Of a stretch of 64,000 nt of DNA, positions 43,490 through 52,565 are shown one piece after another (the first letter of the stretch is position 1; each line of letters starts with the position of its first letter). A program made the translations under genes and the position numbers. The notes below the pieces were generated by a model. It did no database searches, was not told the origin of the DNA, and was given only the letters and a program-made list of their open reading frames with translations. Origin of the DNA: JAHEDH01 sp963753285 (GTDB taxonomy: Bacteria; Actinomycetota; Acidimicrobiia; Spongiisociales; ZC4RG35); the NCBI GenBank assembly GCA_963753285.1, contig CAVWBT010000005.1, positions 186,001 through 250,000 of the forward strand, written 5' to 3'.

Positions 43490-44221
43490 TCACTTCAGCT
43501 TCTGGGCAAGGACCCGCAGGAGGAAATCGGTGTCGCTCATCTCGTCGACATCGTGGCCGATCACCTTCGGCCTGATCTTGTCGGCCAGGCCGGCAGCGAT
43601 CTGTTCGGTCCGATCCGCCGGAATCGACCGACGCCTCACCGCGAACCGGCGCAGCACGTCGACGTCATCGGTGGTGACCCGCGCGACATCCCACCGGTCA
43701 CCGTCGTGTTCGATGTGCTCGAGCTCTGCTCGTTCGACGTGGGGGAGGCGCTCTCGGATCACGATCGTGTTGGCGGTGATGTCCCCGATGCGCTGATTCG
43801 TCTTGGTGAACAGGATCGATGCCGCACCGACGATGAACACCGCGGGCAGGAAGTCGATCACCCGCAACAGGTTCCGCAGGAACGCTGCCAGAAACCCGAT
43901 CGAGTCACCTTCGGTGGTGACGACCCTGATCCCCACGGCGCGCTTGCCCGGCGTCCGCCCCTCGTTGAGCGCCTCGAAGCCGACCAGATAGCCGAGCACG
44001 ACCAGGGTGACGAGGATCGTCACGGCTGCCTGGACGACGATGCCGTTCCCAACGCCGTCCAGCGCCAGCTGGCTCACCCCGAACAACAACAGGAAGACGA
44101 GGAGCCCGATCAAGACGGCGTCGACGACGGCCGCAATCATCCTGGAACCCAGTCCAGCTAGCGTGAGGTCGAGATCGAGGCCCTCGGGGGTCTGGATCGT
44201 TTTTCTGTCGTCGAGATCCAT
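43490..44221 (-). CDS. RDD family membrane protein
   Basis: 243 residues. An Arg in LGSRMIAAVVDAVLIGLLVF and the Asp pair are where RDD proteins have them, followed by the conserved EALNEGRTPGKRAVGIRVV and FLRNLLRVIDFLP. The C-terminal 80 residues are soluble. In actinobacteria RDD and SpoIIM proteins usually accompany the MoxR-DUF58-DUF4129 set, which here lies 6 kb away. It is divergent from the SpoIIM gene. Confidence 0.9.
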   Translation of the reverse strand: MDLDDRKTIQTPEGLDLDLTLAGLGSRMIAAVVDAVLIGLLVFLLLFGVSQLALDGVGNGIVVQAAVTILVTLVVLGYLVGFEALNEGRTPGKRAVGIRVVTTEGDSIGFLAAFLRNLLRVIDFLPAVFIVGAASILFTKTNQRIGDITANTIVIRERLPHVERAELEHIEHDGDRWDVARVTTDDVDVLRRFAVRRRSIPADRTEQIAAGLADKIRPKVIGHDVDEMSDTDFLLRVLAQKLK

Positions 44222-44230
44222 GGTTGGGTT

Positions 44231-45184
44231 GTGAAGCTAACCGAGTTCATCGAGCAGCGGAAGTCTTCGTGGGACGACCTCGATGCGCTGATCGCCAAGG
44301 CCGGCCGGCGCACCGAGCGACTCGACCCCGCCGAGATCCTCACCCTCGCCTCGCTGTACCGCAGTGTGTCCGCCGATCTCGGCTACGTCCGGTCACGGTT
44401 TCCCACCGACCCGGTCCGTGACCGGCTGGAACGGCTCGTCGTCGATGCCAGGGCGAGGGTCAATCAGGGTGGTGGCGTTCGCCAAGGCGTCGGAACGTTC
44501 TTCAAGAGCGGCTACTGGGAGCTCATCTGGCAGCGCCGGGCCCCCGTGGCGCTCGCCGCTCTGGCGCTCGTTCTCCCGGCCCTCTTCGGAGCGCTCTGGG
44601 CGCTCGGCGACGACACGCTGGTCGAACAGCTCCCACCTGAGTTCCTCTGGGTCACCCAGGCCCAGAGCACCGACCAGGGGATGAACAGCGTCGAACTCGT
44701 CGGGTTCTCCGCCTACGTGCTCAACAACAACATCAGGGTCACGTTGCTGGCGTTCGTGCTCGGTGTGACCTGGGGTGTGGGCACCGGCTACGTCGTGGCG
44801 AACAACGGGCTCATCCTGGGGGCGCTGGCAGGGCTTGCCGTCGCCAACGACAACTGGGAGGTCTTTCTGGCCGCCGTCATGGCCCATGGCGTGCTCGAGC
44901 TGTCGTGCATCGTCGTCGGGGGAGGGGCCGGCCTGAGTCTCGGCCGGGCGATCCTGCGGCCGGGTCCGCTCACCAGACGCGAATCGATGGCCCAGGAAGC
45001 CCGCGCTTCGGTACAGATCGCGCTCGGAACCTCGGCTTGGCTCGTGCTGGCCGGGTTCATAGAAGGCTTCGGCTCACGCACCGGCATCGGATGGGTCCCG
45101 ACCACCGTCTTTGGACTGATCGTCGGCGCCCTCTTCTGGGGCCTGGTGGCCTGGCGCGGCAGGCGTCTCGAGCCGGTTGGCTGA
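44231..45184 (+). CDS. Stage II sporulation protein M (SpoIIM) family protein
   Basis: 317 residues from GTG 44231. The N-terminal 90 residues are soluble (LTEFIEQRKSSWDDLDALI, a typical opening). Then come five or six helices with the SpoIIM blocks YVLNNNIRVTLLAFVLGVTWGVGT and AHGVLELSCIVVGGGAGLSLG. In non-sporulating actinobacteria these proteins belong to the MoxR/RDD cluster, of unknown role in the envelope. The two starts of this pair are only 9 bp apart. Confidence 0.9.
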   Translation: MKLTEFIEQRKSSWDDLDALIAKAGRRTERLDPAEILTLASLYRSVSADLGYVRSRFPTDPVRDRLERLVVDARARVNQGGGVRQGVGTFFKSGYWELIWQRRAPVALAALALVLPALFGALWALGDDTLVEQLPPEFLWVTQAQSTDQGMNSVELVGFSAYVLNNNIRVTLLAFVLGVTWGVGTGYVVANNGLILGALAGLAVANDNWEVFLAAVMAHGVLELSCIVVGGGAGLSLGRAILRPGPLTRRESMAQEARASVQIALGTSAWLVLAGFIEGFGSRTGIGWVPTTVFGLIVGALFWGLVAWRGRRLEPVG

Positions 45185-45266
45185 GTGGCGGGTTCGAGCG
45201 GATGCGCCTCCGCTCCGGCGCTAGTGTCCGCGTGGTGGCTATGTGCATCGAGGCGAAGGTGGGATG

Positions 45267-46646
45267 ATGGCTGAGAATCGCGGGCTCCTCGATCTGACCG
45301 CGCTCGAGCAGGCGGTCTTCGACGACTCGATCGACACCGTGATCGTCGCCTTCACCGACCACTACGGGCGTCTCCACGGCAAGCGCTTCGATGCCGGCTT
45401 CTTCCTCGAACACACCGTGGCCTCGGGGACGCACGGCTGCGACTACCTGCTGACCGTCGACATGGAGATGAACCCCGTCGACGGATACCGGTTCGCCAAC
45501 TGGGAGCTCGGGTACGGGGATGTCCATCTCGTCCCGGACCTGGCAACGCTGCGAGTGGCCACTTGGCTGCCGGCAACGGCGCTGGTGCTGTGTGACGTGC
45601 ACGCGGAATCCGACGACACCCTCGTTCCCGTCGCCCCCCGGTCGATGCTGCGCCATCAGATCGCCCGACTCGGGGCGCTCGGGTTCACGGCGAAGGCCGC
45701 ATCCGAGCTCGAGTACTACATCTACGAGGAGTCGTACCGCCAGGCCGCCGAGAACGGGTTCCGCGACCTCGCCTCGGTCGCGTGGTACAGCGAGGACTAC
45801 CACCTCCTCCAGGGGGGCCGGGAAGAGTTCTACAACCAGGCGGTGCGCCGCCATCTCCGTGACTCGGGTATCCCGGTGGAGAGCTCGAAGGGCGAGTTCG
45901 GGCGAGGTCAGCACGAGCTGAACATCCAGTATGCGGACGTGCTCGAGATGGCGGACCGCCACACGATCATGAAGCTGGCCATGAAGGACATCGCCGACCA
46001 ACTCGGCATCTCGGTGACCTTCATGGCGAAACCCGAGACCGACCAGGCCGGCTCCAGCTGCCACGTCCACCTCAGCCTCTGGAACGGCTCCGAACCGGCG
46101 TTCCCCGGAGAGATCGAGATCGGCCGCATCCGGTGCTCGGACACGTTCCGCCACTTCCTCGCCGGCTGGATCGGCCATGTTCAGGACGTCATGCCGTTCT
46201 ACGGTCCCACCGTCAACTCCTACAAGCGATATCAGGTGGCGTCGTGGGCGCCCACGAACATCGCGTGGAGCTACGACAACCGCACGGCCGGCTTCCGTGT
46301 CGTCGGATCGGGCCCGAGTCTTCGCATCGAGTGCCGGATTCCCGGCGCGGACGTCAACCCGTACCTGGCCTATGCCGCGGCCCTCGCGTCCGGAATCGAC
46401 GGGATCGAGCGCGAGCAGCAACCACCCGAGATCTTCACGGGGGACGGCTACGCCGCACGGGACATCGATCACGTGCCGACGTCACTGACCCGGGCGATCT
46501 CATCCTTCTCCGAGAGCGGCTTCGGACGCGAAGCCTTCGGCGACGACGTGTTCGAGCACTACGCACACTTCTATTCGTGCGAGGTCGCAGACTTCGAACG
46601 AGCGGTCACCGACTGGGAGCAGGTCAGGTACTTCGACCGGATTTGA
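45267..46646 (+). CDS. Glutamine synthetase family protein (PuuA/GlnA3-like)
   Basis: 459 residues. The GS catalytic core is visible: ASELEYYIYEE, EFGRGQHELNIQYAD, FMAKPETDQAGSSCHVHLSL, YKRYQVASWAPTNIAW with NRTAGFRV, and the C-terminal RIECRIPGADVNPYLAYAAAL. It lacks the usual GlnA1 length and adenylylation loop, and resembles gamma-glutamyl-amine ligases used in polyamine or amine catabolism. The following SDR and importer may supply and process its substrate. The start is ambiguous between ATG 45264 and 45267 (AAGGTGG just upstream favours the latter). Confidence 0.82.
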   Translation: MAENRGLLDLTALEQAVFDDSIDTVIVAFTDHYGRLHGKRFDAGFFLEHTVASGTHGCDYLLTVDMEMNPVDGYRFANWELGYGDVHLVPDLATLRVATWLPATALVLCDVHAESDDTLVPVAPRSMLRHQIARLGALGFTAKAASELEYYIYEESYRQAAENGFRDLASVAWYSEDYHLLQGGREEFYNQAVRRHLRDSGIPVESSKGEFGRGQHELNIQYADVLEMADRHTIMKLAMKDIADQLGISVTFMAKPETDQAGSSCHVHLSLWNGSEPAFPGEIEIGRIRCSDTFRHFLAGWIGHVQDVMPFYGPTVNSYKRYQVASWAPTNIAWSYDNRTAGFRVVGSGPSLRIECRIPGADVNPYLAYAAALASGIDGIEREQQPPEIFTGDGYAARDIDHVPTSLTRAISSFSESGFGREAFGDDVFEHYAHFYSCEVADFERAVTDWEQVRYFDRI

Positions 46647-46668
46647 CGGCGATGAGAGGGAGGCAGCA

Positions 46669-47445
46669 ATGGGTCGTCTCGATGGACGGGTCGCACTGAT
46701 CACGGGTGCCGGGAGCGGCATCGGGCGGGAGTCGGCGTTGCTGTTCGCCTCCGAGGGGGCCCGGCTCGTCTGTGTCGACATCGACGAGGCGTCGTGTCGG
46801 GACACCACTGAAGAGATCCAGGCGTCGGGCGGCGAGGCAGTCGCCGTGCGGGCCGATGTCTCGGCGGACGCCGATGTCTCGGCGATGATCGGCACCGCCG
46901 AGGAGGCATTCGGCGCCCTCCATGTGCTCTTCAACAACGCAGGAATCATGCACAGTGCGGACGGCGACGCCCAGGAGACCACCGAAGAGATCTGGGATCT
47001 CACCATGGGTATCAACGCAAAGGGCGTGTTCCTCGGATGCAAGCATGGGATCCCGGCCATCGAGCGGTCGGGTGGGGGATCGATCATCAACACGGCCTCG
47101 TTCGTTGCACTCATCGGTGCCGCCACCCCTCAGGTCGCCTACACCGCATCGAAAGGTGCGGTGCTCGCCATGACGAGGGAGCTCGCAGTCGTGCACGCCA
47201 GGTCGGGTGTTCGCATCAATGCCCTATGTCCCGGGCCGCTCCACACGGAGCTCTTGATGAAGTTCCTCGACACCGAAGAGAAGAGGCAGCGGCGGCTGGT
47301 GCACATCCCGATGGGCCGCTTCGGCCTCGCCGAGGAGATGGCGAAAGCAGCGTTGTTCCTCGCCTCCGACGACTCGTCGTACGTCACCGGGAGTGAGTTC
47401 GTGGTGGACGGCGGGATCACGGCTGCATATGTGACACCAAACTGA
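46669..47445 (+). CDS. SDR family NAD(P)-dependent oxidoreductase
   Basis: 258 residues, classical SDR. The cofactor motif is LITGAGSGIGRESALLF, with Asp in CVDID favouring NAD, then NNAG, the catalytic Ser in INTASFVALIG and YTASKGAVLAMTRELA (YxxxK). The tail VTGSEFVVDGGITAAYV is standard. AGGGAGG precedes the ATG by about 7 nt. It sits 22 nt after the GS-like gene and presumably oxidises or reduces an alcohol or aldehyde in the same pathway; the substrate is unknown. Confidence 0.88.
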   Translation: MGRLDGRVALITGAGSGIGRESALLFASEGARLVCVDIDEASCRDTTEEIQASGGEAVAVRADVSADADVSAMIGTAEEAFGALHVLFNNAGIMHSADGDAQETTEEIWDLTMGINAKGVFLGCKHGIPAIERSGGGSIINTASFVALIGAATPQVAYTASKGAVLAMTRELAVVHARSGVRINALCPGPLHTELLMKFLDTEEKRQRRLVHIPMGRFGLAEEMAKAALFLASDDSSYVTGSEFVVDGGITAAYVTPN

Positions 47446-47494
47446 CGATTCGGGACCTCTGGCCCTCGGCTGGAGGCGTAGGATCGATCGCAAG

Positions 47495-47510
47495 GCGGTC
47501 ACATGACCGC
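47495..47510 (+). promoter_or_regulatory. Perfect inverted repeat upstream of the ABC importer genes
   Basis: GCGGTCA-CA-TGACCGC lies 46 nt before the binding-protein gene, just downstream of TAGGAT (47479-47484), a plausible -10. It could be the operator of a sugar-responsive repressor. Confidence 0.4.
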
Positions 47511-47556
47511 GACGTTGATCCTCGTCTTCACGGGCGAGGAAGAACGAGGGAGAGAC

Positions 47557-49005
47557 ATGAAACGAAGACTGCTGGTAATCCTGACGATCCTGGCCCTGGT
47601 GGCCGCAGCATGTGGTGACGACTCCACGACGGAGACGACGGCGCCCGCTGGTGATGATGTCACGACGACCCAAGCCCCTGACACCACCGAGCCGCCAACC
47701 GAGACGACCGCAGGTGGGGGCGGCGATGTGATCGACATCGACTTCTGGGTGGCGTTCTCGGACGAGGCCCGACTCGGGTTCTCCGAGGAGAAGGCGGCGG
47801 CGTTCAACGCCAAGCACCCCGAGTACAACGTCATCGTCACGTCGTTCGCGTCATACAACGACGCGTTCGATGCCGCGGTGCTCGCCGTCGACAGTGGCGA
47901 GCCGCCCGAGATCATCCACTTCTTCGAAGCAGCCACCCGCCAGGCACTCGACGCAGTCGACGCCTCGGGCAACCCGATCTTCAAGTCGGTGACCGATGCG
48001 ATCGCTGGGCGTAGCGACATCCTGGGTGAGCCGGTGGTCCTCGACGACGTCGTCGATGCTGCTCGGAACTACTACACCGTGGATGGCTCGTTCTACTCGA
48101 TGCCGTGGAACACGTCGACGACCGTGATGTTCAACAACATGGACATCCTCAATGCGGCAGGGATCACAGAGCCTCCGGCAACGTGGGGCGAAGTGGAAGC
48201 TGCCTGCGAGGCGATCGCAGCGTTGGCGGATGGGCCTGATGCATGTATCACGTGGCCGAACCATTCCTGGTTCGTGGAGCAGAGCCTCGGCCAGCAGGGT
48301 GAGTTGCTCGGCAACAACGACAATGGCCGCAGTGATCGTGCGACCGAGGTCTACTTGACCTCCGACGGCATGTTGAACTACGTCAACTGGTGGAAGGGCC
48401 TGAGCGACGCCGGGTACTACACGTACACCGGACTGCAGCGTGACTGGGACGGTACGTCGAACGCGTATCTGGCCGGAGAAGTCGCCATGCTCGTCTATTC
48501 GAGCTCGGACACGACGTTCTTCGACACGAACGCCAGCTTCACGAATCAGGCCAGCTTCATGCCGTACAACGAGGACGTCGACTACGTCGGCAACCTGATC
48601 GGTGGCGCAACGCTGTGGATGCTCGACGGGATGGAAGCTGCGCAAGAAGATGGCGCGTTGGCGTTCTTGAACTTCTTCTCGAACCCCGAGAACGCCGCCG
48701 AGTGGCACCAGATCACCGGCTATATCCCGATCACGAAGGCCGCGGAAGCGCTGCTCGTGGACGAGGGCTGGTATGACGAGAGCCCGAACTCGAAGGTCGC
48801 ATCGGATCAGCTGGCGGCGGCCGAAAACACCCCGGCATCGCTGGGTGCGTTGCTCGGCAACTTCGTCGGGATCCGTGACATCATCACCGGCGCGATCGAG
48901 GACATCCTCGTGAACGACGTCGATGTGGCGGAGCGACTGCAGCAAGCGAACGAAGAGGCCAACCGGTCCCTGACCGAATACGAACTGCTGTACGGAGAAG
49001 GATGA
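47557..49005 (+). CDS. ABC transporter substrate-binding lipoprotein (family 1, UgpB-like)
   Basis: 482 residues. A lipoprotein signal peptide (KRRLLVILTILALVAAAC) places the modified Cys at residue 19, followed by a 35-residue Thr/Glu/Pro linker. The mature part has FSEEKAAAFNAKHPEYNVIV, EIIHFFEAATRQALDAV, MPWNTSTTVMFNNMDIL, AMLVYSSSDT and GATLWMLDGM, the pattern of glycerol-phosphate and oligosaccharide binding proteins. GGGAGAG precedes ATG 47557; an in-frame ATG at 47503 would spoil the signal peptide. It feeds the two permeases that follow. Confidence 0.9.
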   Translation: MKRRLLVILTILALVAAACGDDSTTETTAPAGDDVTTTQAPDTTEPPTETTAGGGGDVIDIDFWVAFSDEARLGFSEEKAAAFNAKHPEYNVIVTSFASYNDAFDAAVLAVDSGEPPEIIHFFEAATRQALDAVDASGNPIFKSVTDAIAGRSDILGEPVVLDDVVDAARNYYTVDGSFYSMPWNTSTTVMFNNMDILNAAGITEPPATWGEVEAACEAIAALADGPDACITWPNHSWFVEQSLGQQGELLGNNDNGRSDRATEVYLTSDGMLNYVNWWKGLSDAGYYTYTGLQRDWDGTSNAYLAGEVAMLVYSSSDTTFFDTNASFTNQASFMPYNEDVDYVGNLIGGATLWMLDGMEAAQEDGALAFLNFFSNPENAAEWHQITGYIPITKAAEALLVDEGWYDESPNSKVASDQLAAAENTPASLGALLGNFVGIRDIITGAIEDILVNDVDVAERLQQANEEANRSLTEYELLYGEG

Positions 49006-49011
49006 TCGGAA

Positions 49012-49047
49012 TGCGGGTGGGTGAAGCAGTCGCTTCACCCACCCGCA
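49012..49047 (+). terminator. Intercistronic 16-bp hairpin after the binding-protein gene
   Basis: TGCGGGTGGGTGAAGC pairs perfectly with GCTTCACCCACCCGCA around an AGTC loop, between the binding protein and the first permease. There is no T-run. Such hairpins usually protect the upstream message or partly terminate, giving more binding protein than permease. Confidence 0.65.
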
Positions 49048-49070
49048 CGGACCTTCCAACGGAGTAGCTC

Positions 49071-50450
49071 TTGCTGATCATCGGTCTCGTCGTCGCCGCC
49101 CTCGCCGGGCTCGCATACGTCCGCTTCCTCCTGGGGCGGCGCGATCCCATGCGCTACGCGGTCAGCTCGGTCGTGGCTGTCGCCGGGGCGGCCGTCACGC
49201 CGATCGCGATGGGGCAGTGCGGTTTCGCCCCGGAAACGTCGGGGGTCGACCACCTCCTGGCGTACGGCCTGATGGGGTCGGGAGCCGCAGTCGCCCTGAC
49301 CGTGTTGCGCTCGTTCTTCGATCGTCAGGACGGTGTCTCCAACGACTCGGAGGCGTTCGCCGGCGAGATCCGAAGTGGCGGGTATCGGATGGGCTGGTGG
49401 GTTCCGTGGGTGCTACTCGCACCAACCCTCGCGATCCTCGTCGTCTTCCTGTACACGCCCGCCGTCCAGACCTTCACCCTGTCCACGAGACTGACCCGAC
49501 TGGGCGCACCGCGTTCGGTCGATGTGTGCTTCGGCAATTTCAGCGAACTCCTGATCGCCAGTCCCTTCCGGCTGGTGGCCTACCCCCTCGTCGCCATCGG
49601 CCTCGTCTACGGCGCACGCTTCTGGCGCAACCAGACCTCTTTCGGAACCTGGTCGAGACGAGCCGCCGACCTGGCAACGATCGTTGCCATGGTGTCGGTC
49701 TTCATCGCCCTGTACGCCATGTTCTCGCCGGGAGGCGGTGGAAATGTCGACTTCCGCTCCGTCTACCGGACCACCGTCGTCATCTCGGTCGGGATCGTCG
49801 TCGTCGGGATGAGTCTCGGCCTGGCGATCGCCTACCTCGCCTACCGCAGCATCAGAGGCGGAAGCGTCTATCGCACACTGCTCATCTGGCCGTACGCCAT
49901 CTCCCCGGCCGTGGCCGGCGTCCTGTTCTTCATGATCTTCGATCCGACGGCAGGGATCTTCACACACACGATGGAGACGTGGTTCGGCATCGACGTGCCC
50001 AACTACCGGGAGAGCACGTTCCTGGCCCAGACCGCCATCATCCTGGCGAGCTCATGGAAGATCCTCGGGTACAACATCTTGTTCTATCTCGCCGGCTTCC
50101 AGGCCGTGTCGCTGGATCAGGTCGAAGCCGCCGTGATCGACGGCGCCTCACCGTGGCAGCGCTTCGTCAAGGTCGTGTGGCCCGGCCTGTCACCGATCAC
50201 GTTCTTCCTGCTCGTCACCAACCTGACCTACGCCTTCTTTGAGATCTACGCGACGATCGACTTCATGACCAGAGGTGCCCCGGCGGGTGACACCTCTGTT
50301 GCGATCTACGAGATCATCAGGGTCGGCGTCAACAACGGTGACCTCGGCCGAGGGGCGGCACAGTCGGTGCTGTTGTTCATCGCCGTGATCGGGGTCACGC
50401 TCTGGCAATTCCGCACCAGCGGTCGGCGAGTCACGTACGGGGGTGCCTGA
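49071..50450 (+). CDS. Sugar-type ABC transporter permease, unusually long (UgpA/MalF-like)
   Basis: 459 residues from TTG 49071, supported by GGAG 6 nt upstream. The C-terminal half is a normal binding-protein-dependent permease with the EAA loop AAVIDGASPWQRFVKVVWPG. Upstream it carries two extra N-terminal helices and a linker (about residues 1-110), plus an extended loop and helices before the core, making it about 150 residues longer than UgpA. MalF also has extra N-terminal helices. The next gene is its partner. No ATP-binding subunit is encoded nearby, so a shared MsmK/UgpC-type ATPase must act in trans. Confidence 0.88.
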   Translation: MLIIGLVVAALAGLAYVRFLLGRRDPMRYAVSSVVAVAGAAVTPIAMGQCGFAPETSGVDHLLAYGLMGSGAAVALTVLRSFFDRQDGVSNDSEAFAGEIRSGGYRMGWWVPWVLLAPTLAILVVFLYTPAVQTFTLSTRLTRLGAPRSVDVCFGNFSELLIASPFRLVAYPLVAIGLVYGARFWRNQTSFGTWSRRAADLATIVAMVSVFIALYAMFSPGGGGNVDFRSVYRTTVVISVGIVVVGMSLGLAIAYLAYRSIRGGSVYRTLLIWPYAISPAVAGVLFFMIFDPTAGIFTHTMETWFGIDVPNYRESTFLAQTAIILASSWKILGYNILFYLAGFQAVSLDQVEAAVIDGASPWQRFVKVVWPGLSPITFFLLVTNLTYAFFEIYATIDFMTRGAPAGDTSVAIYEIIRVGVNNGDLGRGAAQSVLLFIAVIGVTLWQFRTSGRRVTYGGA

Positions 50451-51298
50451 TGATGGGCTTCAACCCGGGTGTCAAGCGGCAGACCTGGTGGCGCGGCCGC
50501 AACTGGCCCTATCACGTCGCGCTGATCATCACTGCGCTCGGGATCGCCTTCCCGCTTCTGTACGCCACGCTCATCGCCACGCAGAACAACACGGAGATCT
50601 TCTCGTTCAAGATGACGCCAGGGAGCGCGCTTGCCTCCAACTTCGAATCGGTGTGGGTGCGGCGTGATTTCGCGGGTGCGATGTGGAACTCGACCCAGCA
50701 GGCGCTGTACGTGACGACCGGGAAGACCATTCTCTCGCTGATGGCAGGGCTGGCGTTCGTCTACTTCAAGTTCCGCGGCAAATGGCTCGTGTTCTTCCTC
50801 GTACTCGTGACGCTGATGATGCCCACCGAGGTCATGATCCTCGCCATGTTCCGACTCGTGTCAGGATTCGGCTGGCAGGACACGATGGCGTCGATCGTCG
50901 TCCCGTTCCTGGCGTCGGCGACCGGGGCGTTCCTGTTCAGACAACACTTCTCGAACATGCCGGTCGAGCTGTTGGAGGCGTCGCAGATCGATGGGGCGAC
51001 CCCGGTGAAGTTCCTCATGCGGGTCCTGATTCCACTCTCGTGGAACGTGATCGCCGCCCTGTTCGTCATCCAGTTCGTCTACACCTGGAACATGTTTCTC
51101 TGGCCGAGCCTGATCATCAGGGACGAATCGGCGCAGGTCACCCAGGTCGCTCTGCAGACCCTGACCAACATCGACGGCGCCTTGACGTATGGGCCGTTGA
51201 TGCTCGCCGCGATCATCGCTTCGATCCCGCCTGCAGTGGTGTTCCTGTTGATGCAGAAGCCGTTCATGAGCGGCTTCGCCCTCGGCCAGGACAAGTGA
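50450..51298 (+). CDS. Sugar-type ABC transporter permease (UgpE/MalG-like)
   Basis: 282 residues, six helices. The EAA loop is EASQIDGATPVKFLMRVLIPLSW and MPTEVMILAMFRLVSGFGW matches the UgpE family. The ATG shares a base with the preceding stop (TGATG); a second ATG follows directly. It ends one base before the stop of the convergent DUF58 gene, with no room for a terminator. Confidence 0.92.
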   Translation: MMGFNPGVKRQTWWRGRNWPYHVALIITALGIAFPLLYATLIATQNNTEIFSFKMTPGSALASNFESVWVRRDFAGAMWNSTQQALYVTTGKTILSLMAGLAFVYFKFRGKWLVFFLVLVTLMMPTEVMILAMFRLVSGFGWQDTMASIVVPFLASATGAFLFRQHFSNMPVELLEASQIDGATPVKFLMRVLIPLSWNVIAALFVIQFVYTWNMFLWPSLIIRDESAQVTQVALQTLTNIDGALTYGPLMLAAIIASIPPAVVFLLMQKPFMSGFALGQDK

Positions 51299-51299
51299 C

Positions 51300-52565
51300 T
51301 CAGGTACGGGCCCGGCGCTTGGCACGGAGGTAGGCGGCCACCGTCCGAGCCGAGAGTCGGTGCACGTCGCCCTCGACAACCTCGATCCCGCGGTGCGTGA
51401 GTCGGGTGACCAGCAATGACCGGGGTTCGAGGATGTCGACCGCCACCGCCGTCTGCGTCGCCTCGTCGATCGACGTTGCAGGTCTCGAGATGAGTCGCTC
51501 GATGTCGGGGTCGGTGAGGCTGGCGACGATCACCGAGTGCTTGCGTGACAGAATGGGCAGCGATCTCACCAGCGGCTCGCCTGCCGTGTCGTCCAGCAGG
51601 TCGGTCAACACGATCACGAGGCTCCGTTTCATCCCGATCACCTGCTGAAACGCCCGCTCATAGTCCGCGTCGACGCCGACCGGTTCGAGATCGTGAATGG
51701 CTTCCAACACGACGTCCTCGGAGTCACGGCGTGGGCTCACGAACCTGATGATCTGGTCGGTGAACGCCAGGACACCGACCTGGTCTCCGACCTCCTTGGC
51801 GACCGCCGTCACCGCGGCGACCACGTCCACGGCGACATCGAGGCGGGTGATGGTGCTCACGTCGTCGTTGGCAGTGACCGGCGCCGCCATCAGGCGCCCG
51901 CAGTCGACGAGACACATGATCTGGCGGTCCTGTTCCACCCGGAAGGTGTTGCTCATGGGGCTGCCCATCCGGGCCGTCGCCTTCCAGTTGACCTGGCGGA
52001 TGTCGTCGTCCGGCTGGTAGTCCCGAATCGACTCGAGGTCGGTGCCGAGACCGAGCTGACCTCGAGCACGACGGGCATCGTCACGGAACCGTCCGAGCCG
52101 GACATCGAGCGCAAGGCGCCGGGCGGCAGGCAGATCGGGGTAGACCGTGACGGTGTGATCGTCGCCTACCCGGTGATACCAGCGTCCGAGGCCGAGGGGG
52201 CCCGTCGAGATCGTGGCGAGCGGAGGCAGCAGGTGAGCGCCGCGGCGTCTCGCCAGCACCGCCGACTCGAGGCCTCGGACGCCGACCTGTTCGCCGATCG
52301 ACAGGTCGGCGTCGCCGACGGGCTGTTTCACCAGCATCCGGAGGCTGCCCGTCTCAACGGAGCAGGTCAGCCCCGCCGGCACCCCCCGACTCATGATCTG
52401 CGGAGCCGAGCGCACGATCGTCGGAGGCGTTCGCACCTGAAGGGCGTCTGCCGCCGCGGCGACCAGGATCACCAGCATCACCAGAGCGGCGATCTGCCAT
52501 GGAACGATCAGCGCCGAGAACGCTGCGGCGATGACCAGAACGACCGTGCGCCGGGTGAAGCTCAT
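51300..52565 (-). CDS. DUF58 domain protein
   Basis: 421 residues. Two N-terminal helices are followed by a beta-rich part and the DUF58 signature DLESIRDYQPDDDIRQVNWKATARMGS. The rest resembles a von Willebrand factor A fold (IMCLVDCGRLM, VIVLTDLLDDT). These proteins are co-encoded with MoxR ATPases across bacteria and are thought to be their adaptor or target. The gene ends the five-gene minus-strand operon that begins at 56375. Confidence 0.92.
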   Translation of the reverse strand: MSFTRRTVVLVIAAAFSALIVPWQIAALVMLVILVAAAADALQVRTPPTIVRSAPQIMSRGVPAGLTCSVETGSLRMLVKQPVGDADLSIGEQVGVRGLESAVLARRRGAHLLPPLATISTGPLGLGRWYHRVGDDHTVTVYPDLPAARRLALDVRLGRFRDDARRARGQLGLGTDLESIRDYQPDDDIRQVNWKATARMGSPMSNTFRVEQDRQIMCLVDCGRLMAAPVTANDDVSTITRLDVAVDVVAAVTAVAKEVGDQVGVLAFTDQIIRFVSPRRDSEDVVLEAIHDLEPVGVDADYERAFQQVIGMKRSLVIVLTDLLDDTAGEPLVRSLPILSRKHSVIVASLTDPDIERLISRPATSIDEATQTAVAVDILEPRSLLVTRLTHRGIEVVEGDVHRLSARTVAAYLRAKRRART

